Of a stretch of 6,460 nt of DNA, positions 1 to 5,504 are shown piece by piece. Below the pieces are notes generated by a model. The model was not told where the DNA came from. It saw nothing but the letters and a program-made list of their open reading frames with translations, and made no database searches. Source of the stretch: Clostridiales bacterium (GTDB lineage Bacteria > Bacillota > Clostridia > Peptostreptococcales > Anaerovoracaceae); assembly GCA_012515135.1 (NCBI GenBank), contig JAAYYX010000229.1, positions 1 to 6,460 of the forward strand, read 5' to 3'. The position numbers were made by a program, and so were the translations under genes. Position 1 is the first letter of the stretch; every line of letters starts with the position of its first letter.

Positions 1-1548
1 CACCGCCCGGGTGCCCAATCCTGCAACGATACGTATCATACCCTCGTTTGGATCAATGGATTTGTTCCATGTGTATGAGTTCATGGAATAGCCCACACCT
101 GCGGCTCCGGGCATAAAAACATCCTCGAATACGGATCCGGAGACCCGCTGCACCAGAATAGACATCTGTTCATCGGCCTTGTCAAGACCTCTCTGTTTTC
201 TGTATATCAATGCGGATTCATCCATGGCACTGGCATAAACATCCTTTACCGCTTTCACAAACTGTTCGTAACGTTCTTCGGGAGAGCCGATGTTCACACA
301 GAAAATCGAATCGTATTTGCCCGCGAAGGCATTTCCGAATCCATCCTCCAGCAGGGAACTGGATCTTACTATTATAGGATTCTGTCCGTAATGATCTATC
401 AGTCTTCTGAATTTTTCTTTGACCAGGTCCGGAAACTCACCATAGGGTATCTGGCTTTTCAGTACTCTGGCAGCCATAAAATAGCCTTCATCGCTTTTGT
501 GTTCAAGCCATAGTTTCCACCAGTTATTTCTGATAAGAAATGTATAGAACACATTGGAACCCACATAAAATGAATCGTGTTCTTCTATGTGCTCGGCCAG
601 ATCCGGTCTGTTGTTTTCTATTATTTTACGGGCCAGCAGCATTCCTGCGGCTTTGCCCCCTATGCTTCCGGTACCCACCAGTCTTAGATTTATATTCAGA
701 TAATCCTGTATGGTATAATTGGATTTGAACAGGTTGGCTCTTTCCTGATCTCTGCCTATGAGCATCTTGTAAAGCTTCTTTTCATAAAGTTCCTTATCCG
801 GAGACTCTTCCAGCATGGCCGTCTGAGCTTCCATAAGAAAAACATCCCAGTTATCAAGGAATCTCTGCCCCGGGTTCCTGGCCTTTATTTTTAACAGTCC
901 GTAATATTTACTGCTGCTTATACCATCTGTTATGGGGGGAAGTTTTGCCGCCTTTTCATCCGATATCAGGTGAGGGAAAAACATTGTAGGTGATTTTCTG
1001 TTGACAGCCTTAAGGGGCTGAACATATATGCCTTCGGGACCGCTGACAGTATTTATATATATATCGGCTGTTTCCTTTATCTGACTTATTGAATCATAGG
1101 AATGTCCTTTATAGGCTATACTGAAATATCCCGTTCCTTTCATTTCTTTCAGTGCCGGACAAATGGCTTTGAAGAAGTTACGCATCATAAAATCCGCCGC
1201 CCATACAGTCTGAAGCTGTGACATACAGTCAAAAACATAAAAGGTGCCCGGATCCTGTTTTGAAATGACCTTGTAAATACTTACTGTAAATTTCTCGAAC
1301 CCGGAGTTAAGATCCATTCTTATTATCTTTAATCCCTCCTGCTTCTGGAGTAATGCAGGGTAGTCCGAAAAACGGAAGTATATTACATTACGTCCTTCCT
1401 TAATTGCCTGATCTGCAAAATGCCTGGCAAAATAGGCATAGTCTTCTCCATCCGAGATCTGCCATACCACGCTTTCCCCCTGTCTCACATTCTGAAGTAT
1501 CCCGTCCAGCCCGGGCAATCCTGTTTTGATTTTTTCAAGTCTTGACAT
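1..1548 (-). CDS. PEP/pyruvate-binding (PPDK N-terminal domain) protein with degenerate KaiC-like N-terminus; partial, 3' end outside window
   Basis: An uninterrupted frame of 516 codons starts at the ATG at 1548-1546, preceded by AGGGAG (1560-1555) with a 6-nt spacer, and runs off the left edge. Residues 8-75 or so align by eye with KaiC/RadA-type RecA domains (TGLPGLDGIL, then QGESVVW, then EGRNVIYFRFSDYP). Where the Walker A GxxGxGKT belongs there is only ISDGEDYA; a Walker B-like strand FYVFDC remains near residue 103. From about residue 285 the protein is a PEP synthase/PPDK ATP-grasp domain (PF01326 type): GTGSIGGKAAGM (292-303), VRSSSLLEDGFGNAFAGKY (394-412), SILVQRV (463-469) and GLGTRAV at the edge. 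Family enzymes use ATP to phosphorylate a catalytic histidine and pass the phosphate to pyruvate or another acceptor. The histidine and PEP-binding parts would lie beyond the window, so whether this is a true PEP synthase, another dikinase-like phosphotransferase or a regulatory relative is open. The gene is divergent from the ABC operon. The domain call is firm; substrate and role are not. Confidence 0.85.
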   Translation of the reverse strand, partial: MSRLEKIKTGLPGLDGILQNVRQGESVVWQISDGEDYAYFARHFADQAIKEGRNVIYFRFSDYPALLQKQEGLKIIRMDLNSGFEKFTVSIYKVISKQDPGTFYVFDCMSQLQTVWAADFMMRNFFKAICPALKEMKGTGYFSIAYKGHSYDSISQIKETADIYINTVSGPEGIYVQPLKAVNRKSPTMFFPHLISDEKAAKLPPITDGISSSKYYGLLKIKARNPGQRFLDNWDVFLMEAQTAMLEESPDKELYEKKLYKMLIGRDQERANLFKSNYTIQDYLNINLRLVGTGSIGGKAAGMLLARKIIENNRPDLAEHIEEHDSFYVGSNVFYTFLIRNNWWKLWLEHKSDEGYFMAARVLKSQIPYGEFPDLVKEKFRRLIDHYGQNPIIVRSSSLLEDGFGNAFAGKYDSIFCVNIGSPEERYEQFVKAVKDVYASAMDESALIYRKQRGLDKADEQMSILVQRVSGSVFEDVFMPGAAGVGYSMNSYTWNKSIDPNEGMIRIVAGLGTRAV

Positions 1549-1607
1549 GTTTTTCTCCCTTTTAATATCATCAAACGCTTTTTTTGATTTCTATAAATGC
1601 TTTTCTG

Positions 1608-1620
1608 TTATATGATATAA
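1608..1620. repeat. 13-bp perfect AT-rich palindrome in the divergent promoter
   Basis: TTATAT, a central G, then ATATAA form a perfect inverted repeat covering most of both predicted -10 elements. It could be an operator half of a pair with the palindrome at 1622-1636. In such AT-rich DNA it may also be accidental. Confidence 0.3.
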
Positions 1621-1621
1621 T
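1613..1621 (+). promoter_or_regulatory. Candidate extended -10 promoter for the ABC transporter operon
   Basis: TGATATAAT is a perfect match to the extended -10 form TGnTATAAT, 57 bases before the ATG at 1679. No convincing -35 sits at 16-18 nt; TTGATT at 1584-1589 lies too far upstream. Extended -10 promoters often work without a good -35. The implied start is near 1627-1628, giving a leader of about 50 nt. The element overlaps the predicted -10 of the divergent gene. Confidence 0.5.
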
Positions 1622-1636
1622 AACATATTATATGTT
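1622..1636. repeat. 15-bp perfect palindrome, candidate operator
   Basis: AACATAT, a central T, then ATATGTT form a perfect inverted repeat. It starts one base after the plus-strand TATAAT and covers the predicted plus-strand start site; on the minus strand it lies in the -35/-10 spacer. A protein bound here could block both promoters. No regulator gene is in the window, so this is inference from position and symmetry. Confidence 0.35.
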
Positions 1637-1678
1637 GCAAGAAGCAGAAATCTTTTCTGTATGAAAGGATGATATATT

Positions 1679-2413
1679 ATGGAAAACTGTATCAGACTTG
1701 ATAATATAAACAAAAGCTTCCGCAAAAAACAGGTGCTTTTCGATGTTTCTCTGAAAATCCCAAAGGGCTGTATTTTTGGTCTTTTAGGCCCTTCCGGCTG
1801 TGGAAAGACCACTTCTGTCAAAATCATGGCGGGAATACTCAAACAGGACTCCGGCAGTGCATATATAATGGGAGGACTGATGCCCGACCTTTCTCTTATG
1901 GCTCAAATGGGCTACATGGCTCAGTCCGCAGCCCTTTATCCCACTCTTTCCGCCTATGAAAATCTCAAATTTTTCGGAAGTGTATATGGATTCAGAGGAA
2001 GTGCCTTAGCTGAAAGGATCAGCAAGGTTGCCGATCTGGTGGGGCTTGGATATGAGCTCAAGAAAACTGTTTCCGCATATTCCGAAGGCATGAAGCAGAG
2101 ACTGTCTCTGGCCATAGCTCTTCTGCCGGATCCAAAAGTCCTTCTGTTGGACGAGCCCACAGTGGGCATAGACCCGGTGCTCAGAAAAAGTATATGGAAA
2201 GAACTATACGATCTGTCCGATCAGGGGGTCACCATACTTGTCACTACCCATGTAATGGATGAAGCGGGAAAATGCCACAGGCTGGCCATGATGCGGGAAG
2301 GGGTGGTTCTGGCTGAAGGGACACCCGCAGAAATGATAAAAAAATCGGGATCCGAAACCATCGAGGATGCATTCATATACTTCGGCAGAGGAGGTGTTTC
2401 TGATGAGAGTTAA
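1679..2413 (+). CDS. ABC-2 type exporter, ATP-binding subunit
   Basis: This 244-residue protein is the cytoplasmic ATPase of an ABC exporter of the DrrA/CcmA/NatA group. All nucleotide-binding motifs are visible: Walker A GPSGCGKTT (37-45), Q-loop Gln82 in YMAQSAALYP, signature SEGMKQRLSLA (135-145), Walker B VLLLDEPTVGIDP (154-166) with catalytic Glu159, and the H-loop His191 in TTHVMDEA. The signature reads SEG where the usual form is SGG, a mild deviation. Length is normal for a single-domain subunit, somewhat short of the roughly 300 residues of DrrA forms with a C-terminal extension. The start at 1679 has AGGA (1666-1669) with a 9-nt spacer. The 3' end overlaps the permease start by 11 bases, pointing to translational coupling. 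Substrate is unknown: drugs, lipids, peptides and ions are all possible in this family. Confidence 0.93.
   Translation: MENCIRLDNINKSFRKKQVLFDVSLKIPKGCIFGLLGPSGCGKTTSVKIMAGILKQDSGSAYIMGGLMPDLSLMAQMGYMAQSAALYPTLSAYENLKFFGSVYGFRGSALAERISKVADLVGLGYELKKTVSAYSEGMKQRLSLAIALLPDPKVLLLDEPTVGIDPVLRKSIWKELYDLSDQGVTILVTTHVMDEAGKCHRLAMMREGVVLAEGTPAEMIKKSGSETIEDAFIYFGRGGVSDES
2389..2394 (+). promoter_or_regulatory. Ribosome binding site fixing the permease start
   Basis: A full AGGAGG lies inside the end of the ATPase gene with an 8-nt spacer to the ATG at 2403. It supports that start over the ATG 36 bases further upstream in the same frame. Confidence 0.8.
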
Positions 2414-3473
2414 AGCGGTCGCCCTGCGTATATTGAATCAGATCCGCCATGACAAACGCACGGTAGGCATTATCGTTGTTGCTCCCCTTTTGATACTGAC
2501 CATCGTTTATTTTATACTGGACTCAGGTGATTCCGGATACGATATAGGGATCATAAAAGCTCCGGACCATTTTGTCGAAGCATTGAAGGATAATGAGGAT
2601 TTTGATGTTAACGTTTCCTATTACGATGGCGATCTTGCAGAAAAAGCCATCAGAGACGGAAAAATAACAGCAGCCGTTGATATTCGGGATGACGATGAAG
2701 GCCTGGCCGATTACACGGATATAGAGGTCCTTATTGACGGGACGGATGCTTCAAAAGCATCAAGGATCAAAGCTCTGATAGCAGTTGCCGCCGCAGAAGC
2801 AATAAAAAAAGATATCCCGATCCCCTTATCCTTTGCCGAACCCGAGATACAAACTGATTACATTTATGGCGGTGATGACTGGTCCCTGTTTGACAATTAC
2901 GGTGCAGCCATGATCGGTATAATAATATTCTTTCTTGTTTTTCTGATAGCGGGAATCAATTTTCTGGGGGAACGGACCAGCGGCACATTGCAGAAACTCC
3001 TTTCGACTCCCATAAGAAGGGGAGAAATAATAACGGGCTATGCCCTGGGGTTTTCTGTTCTGGCCGTTTTGCAGTCGTCTATCGTAACATTTTTTGTTGT
3101 ATATGTTCTGAAGATGCCCCTGGAAGGAAGTATATGGCTGGTTCTTTTTGTGAATCTTATTACTGCTATATGCGCCCTTACCCTCGGCATGCTTCTTTCA
3201 ACTCTGGCCAACAGTGAATTCCAGATGGTTCAATTCATTCCCGTTGTTATACTTCCCCAAATATTCCTTTGCGGCTTGTTCGAGCTCTCGGGGACCTGGG
3301 AGATCGTCGGTTACTTTATGCCTCTTTACTATACCACCGATGCTCTTACTGAAGTTATGCTGCATGGAAGCGGATTTTCTGAAATATATAAAGACCTTAT
3401 TGTACTTGTTTGCCTTTTGACTGTCTTTATGGCAGCCAATTCGGCTCTCCTTAGAAAACAAAGAAGTGTATGA
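2403..3473 (+). CDS. ABC-2 type exporter, permease subunit
   Basis: This 356-residue integral membrane protein is the partner of the ATPase just upstream. A short basic N-terminus is followed by a first membrane helix (about 21-39, IIVVAPLLILTIVYFIL) and an acidic domain of roughly 120 residues (41-165), predicted to lie outside the membrane. Five more hydrophobic segments follow, near 168-187, 209-236, 244-268, 276-295 and 330-349. This 1+5 layout with a large loop is typical of the ABC2_membrane_3 permeases. Between helices 2 and 3, GERTSGTLQKLLSTPIRRGE (189-208) matches the conserved cytoplasmic coupling segment of ABC-2 permeases. The start is set by AGGAGG at 2389-2394; a frame extension to 2367 would add 12 residues inside the ATPase gene without a better site. 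The stop overlaps an ATG as ATGA (3470-3473), so the next gene is probably cotranslated. Exporter type is clear; cargo is not. Confidence 0.92.
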   Translation: MRVKAVALRILNQIRHDKRTVGIIVVAPLLILTIVYFILDSGDSGYDIGIIKAPDHFVEALKDNEDFDVNVSYYDGDLAEKAIRDGKITAAVDIRDDDEGLADYTDIEVLIDGTDASKASRIKALIAVAAAEAIKKDIPIPLSFAEPEIQTDYIYGGDDWSLFDNYGAAMIGIIIFFLVFLIAGINFLGERTSGTLQKLLSTPIRRGEIITGYALGFSVLAVLQSSIVTFFVVYVLKMPLEGSIWLVLFVNLITAICALTLGMLLSTLANSEFQMVQFIPVVILPQIFLCGLFELSGTWEIVGYFMPLYYTTDALTEVMLHGSGFSEIYKDLIVLVCLLTVFMAANSALLRKQRSV

Positions 3474-3508
3474 TAAGCAATGGGTATTCTGCCAATGACA
3501 GGTGTATT

Positions 3509-3802
3509 ATGAACAGTGGCTCTTCGGGAAATTATGTGTATATTCTGGAGTGTTCCGACGGTACCTTATATACGGGCTGGAGCACAGATATAAAAAACAG
3601 GGTGCAGGTGCACAACAGTGGCAAAGGGGCCAAATATACCAGGAGCCGCCTGCCCGTACTTCTTGTTTACTGGGAAAAACATGATACAAAATCAGAAGCA
3701 CTCAAAAGGGAACAGACCATAAAAAATATGAGCCGTTCCCTTAAGCTTGAACTAATAAGATCTTCTCCCGTCAAATATAGTGATTTTTCACATGGGCCCT
3801 GA
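3509..3802 (+). CDS. Small GIY-YIG domain protein (YhbQ/YazA-like, UvrC-type nuclease domain)
   Basis: This 97-residue protein consists almost wholly of a GIY-YIG nuclease domain. Visible landmarks are YVYIL (9-13, the GIY strand), YTGW (21-24, the YIG strand), Arg31 in the following helix, HNSGKGAKYTR (35-45) and the helix SEALKREQTIKNMSR (62-76), whose Glu68 is the expected metal ligand. It closely resembles stand-alone YhbQ/YazA proteins, a family with DNA-nuclease features but no settled role. The start at 3509 has AGGTG (3500-3504), and the GIY strand then begins 8 residues in, as is usual for the family. An alternative in-frame ATG at 3470 overlaps the permease stop as ATGA and would add 13 residues, but its upstream site is weak. 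It is the last gene of the ABC operon and ends inside a terminator stem. No functional link to the exporter is evident. Confidence 0.85.
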   Translation: MNSGSSGNYVYILECSDGTLYTGWSTDIKNRVQVHNSGKGAKYTRSRLPVLLVYWEKHDTKSEALKREQTIKNMSRSLKLELIRSSPVKYSDFSHGP

Positions 3803-3825
3803 TCAAATCAGGGTCAGTTTATTTT
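3795..3825 (+). terminator. Rho-independent terminator of the ABC/GIY-YIG operon
   Basis: CCCTGAT (3797-3803), loop CAA, then ATCAGGG (3807-3813) form a perfect 7-bp stem, extendable by a G-U and a G-C pair. It is followed by TCAGTTTATTTTT, an interrupted T-tract. The stem contains the GIY-YIG stop codon (3800-3802) and abuts the stop of the convergent gene (3816-3814). On the minus strand no T-run follows the stem, so it should act mainly on plus-strand transcripts. Confidence 0.7.
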
Positions 3826-4362
3826 TCCGCAACTTCCAACAGGAACTTTCCCGCCGATGGCTTCAATAACTGCCTCTGTTTTCTCTTTATCGAACCAGCT
3901 GCATAGTTCAATGAAGTCTATGCCACCACCAACCAGTTGGCAGGCGGCGGTCTTTGCCTGATCCATGTCCTTTACAAAAGAAATGCTTACATTGCATTCG
4001 GGACTGTCCATTTTCATTTTGTAAGTTTCCTCTGTTCCCTTGGCAATTATTATGATGCCGTATTCCTTAAGAGATGAGGCGGCTTCCAGCTTTTCCATCT
4101 CTTTTGGAAAATAGTCTGCATGCATCATTTCAATTGACTCTTCAGCAGCTTCATAATACCCTTTTGTCATTTCATCATCGAAATCTCCGCAGAAATTGAC
4201 CAGTTCATATCCTTCTTCCGCCAGTTTTTTGACGGTATCTTTGGTCATCTCGTCGGATCCTGTTGCCAGGATTCTGCTTGCGCTTTCTCCCGTTTCATAG
4301 GTCCTGCTGAAAGATGCCGGTGATTCTCCGGGCAGATTGATAATAAAAGCGAATTTAAACAT
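3814..4362 (-). CDS. Uncharacterised protein with two tandem DUF6506-like units
   Basis: This 182-residue protein is predicted to be soluble, with no signal peptide or membrane segment. The second half (about 99-176) has the pattern I associate with DUF6506: a strand YGIIIIAKG, a helix ending in LVGGGIDFIELCSWF (143-157), then EAIGGKVPVG (167-176). The first half repeats this at a constant offset of 96 residues: MFKFAFIIN at the start and LAEEGYELVNFCGDFDDEMT (47-66). Aligned identities include Leu47/143, Gly51/147, Cys58/154, Phe61/157, Asp62/158, Glu64/160, Thr66/162 and Glu71-Ala72/167-168. The first copy lacks the closing KVPVG. The start at 4362 is preferred because GGAGGA (4374-4369) ends 6 nt before it; an ATG at 4368 directly touches that site. 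It lies 56 nt downstream of orr on the same strand with no obvious terminator between, so cotranscription is likely. The function is unknown; the paired cysteines may mark a shared site. Confidence 0.82.
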   Translation of the reverse strand: MFKFAFIINLPGESPASFSRTYETGESASRILATGSDEMTKDTVKKLAEEGYELVNFCGDFDDEMTKGYYEAAEESIEMMHADYFPKEMEKLEAASSLKEYGIIIIAKGTEETYKMKMDSPECNVSISFVKDMDQAKTAACQLVGGGIDFIELCSWFDKEKTEAVIEAIGGKVPVGSCGKIN

Positions 4363-4368
4363 ATCCAT

Positions 4369-4374
4369 TCCTCC
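4369..4374 (-). promoter_or_regulatory. Ribosome binding site fixing the start of the DUF6506-like gene
   Basis: On the minus strand GGAGGA (4374-4369) is immediately followed by ATGGATATG. The first ATG (4368) has no spacer; the second (4362) has a 6-nt spacer and gives the family-like N-terminus MFKFAFI. Confidence 0.7.
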
Positions 4375-4418
4375 GTTTTTTTTTGCTGTAACTCCTTCAG
4401 ATATAAGATTTTCAGGTT

Positions 4419-5504
4419 TTATTTATATACTTTTTCAACATAGGGACTTGTGGCCGCTTTCAGTACTGCTCCATATTCCATTTTAAACTGCATAACATCA
4501 CCTGGTTTATATTTTTTGTCGGATCCGGTCACATCCAGTATCAAATGATCCGAGCTGGCTCCCAGGACATCCACTTTTTCATCCAGAGGATGAAGTCCGC
4601 TCTGTTCGGTATCCTGCTGTCCCACAGCCAGTATGGCTCTTTTTATTGTTCCTCTGTCTTCGTATTCCGGTCTGTTACCGAAAGCATCTACACCGACTTC
4701 TCCGATGGGAAGAGAAGGCTTCTCTTTCAATTCTATTATTTGAGCCTCCAGTATCAGGGCATCATCTGTTGTTCCCTTTAGTTTTGTGCAGTAAGCCGTA
4801 TCATTGCCGAGAAGAAAGGATTCTCCCAGTCTGAGATTATTTATTCTTTCGGGCATTTCGCCTTTTGGTATAAGGTATATTGAACTGGAATTGCCCCCCG
4901 ATATCATCGGTATCTTTATGTTGAGTTTGCCCTCTATTCTATCCGCCCATGTGCAAAGCACCGAAAGATTATCGTACTTGGGTATGATGGCTCCGTAACA
5001 GGTGAGATTTGTCCCGAGACCGAAAAGCTCAAGATTCCCGGCGGCAAGAACGGTTCTTGCTGCTTTGAATATCTCATTTTCATTCTCAAAAAACATGCCC
5101 TCTCTCAGATCCCCCAGGTCTATCATAAGTACGACTTTGTGAACGACCCCCTGTTTTGCGGCTTCTTTATCCAGCATCTCCAGGGTGGAAACCTCCGAAT
5201 TGAAACTTATATCCGCATACCTTACCACATCCTTTATCTCCGATCCCATGGGCAGACGCATAAGTACCGTTTCCTTGCCGTTTTTTCTTACGAATTCAGA
5301 ATAGGTCTTAATGTTAGCTATACGTGAATCCGCCACATAATCCACCTGCGGATGTTTTCCTATCATTTCAGCTGTTTTTCTGTCTGCGCAAAGAGCTTTT
5401 GTTACGATCATCATTGAACAGTTTCCATCTTCTTTCGTGATTTTCGCCACAGCATCTATATTTTTTTTGAGTTTTTCTATGTTTATCAATAATCTCGGAT
5501 ACAT
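4419..5504 (-). CDS. orr: Ornithine racemase, PLP-dependent (alanine racemase N-terminal fold)
   Basis: This 361-residue cytoplasmic enzyme belongs to the alanine/ornithine racemase family, fold type III PLP enzymes. It should interconvert L- and D-ornithine, giving D-ornithine to the 4,5-aminomutase of oxidative ornithine fermentation. The PLP lysine is most likely Lys36 in MMIVTKALCAD (31-41), at the end of the first barrel strand. Other segments characteristic of clostridial Orr are VDYVADSRI (54-62), MIDLGDLREGMF (127-138), NLTCYGAIIPKYDNLS (166-181), ISGGNSSSIYLI (201-212), LRLGESFLLGNDTAY (224-238), LPIGEVGVDAFGN (265-277) and GASSDHLILDV (315-325). Length matches characterised Orr. The start has AGGAGG (5517-5512) with a 7-nt spacer, and its ATG shares one base with the upstream stop (TAATG), implying translational coupling to the GlmL-like gene. 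Recognition rests on remembered similarity to Clostridium sticklandii Orr; a related basic amino acid racemase is the main alternative. Confidence 0.88.
   Translation of the reverse strand: MYPRLLINIEKLKKNIDAVAKITKEDGNCSMMIVTKALCADRKTAEMIGKHPQVDYVADSRIANIKTYSEFVRKNGKETVLMRLPMGSEIKDVVRYADISFNSEVSTLEMLDKEAAKQGVVHKVVLMIDLGDLREGMFFENENEIFKAARTVLAAGNLELFGLGTNLTCYGAIIPKYDNLSVLCTWADRIEGKLNIKIPMISGGNSSSIYLIPKGEMPERINNLRLGESFLLGNDTAYCTKLKGTTDDALILEAQIIELKEKPSLPIGEVGVDAFGNRPEYEDRGTIKRAILAVGQQDTEQSGLHPLDEKVDVLGASSDHLILDVTGSDKKYKPGDVMQFKMEYGAVLKAATSPYVEKVYK

Larger units (their letters stand above)
1612..1640 (-). promoter_or_regulatory. Candidate sigma-A promoter for the PPDK-domain gene
   Basis: Read on the minus strand, TTGCAA (1640-1635) serves as -35 and TATCAT (1617-1612) as -10, with a 17-nt spacer. 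Matches to consensus are 4/6 and 5/6. The implied start near 1605 leaves a leader of roughly 55-60 nt before the ATG at 1548. The region is very AT-rich, so chance matches are likely; this is inference. Confidence 0.4.

Noticed and set aside
540..728. Plus-strand frame of 62 codons
   Set aside because: It lies opposite the well-supported PPDK-domain gene, has no domain-like content and no ribosome binding site that stands out; a shadow frame.
1584..1621. TTGATT (1584-1589) as the -35 of the plus-strand promoter
   Set aside because: Spacing to either possible -10 is 21 nt or more, outside the usual 16-18.
1591..1842. Minus-strand frame of 83 codons across the divergent promoter and the start of the ABC ATPase
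   Set aside because: It is antisense to the ATPase Walker A region and covers the promoter region; no recognisable protein features.
2367..2402. Upstream extension of the permease start to 2367
   Set aside because: It would overlap the ATPase gene by 47 bases, while AGGAGG with an ideal spacer precedes the ATG at 2403.
3198..3461. Minus-strand frame of 87 codons inside the permease gene
   Set aside because: Antisense to conserved membrane helices of the permease, no independent support.
4363..4368. ATG at 4368 as start of the DUF6506-like gene
   Set aside because: It directly touches the GGAGGA site with no spacer; the ATG two codons later has normal spacing and fits the family start.
4545..4781. 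Plus-strand frames inside orr and the GlmL-like gene (4545-4998, 5139-5327, 6108-6323)
   Set aside because: All are antisense shadows of strongly conserved coding sequence.
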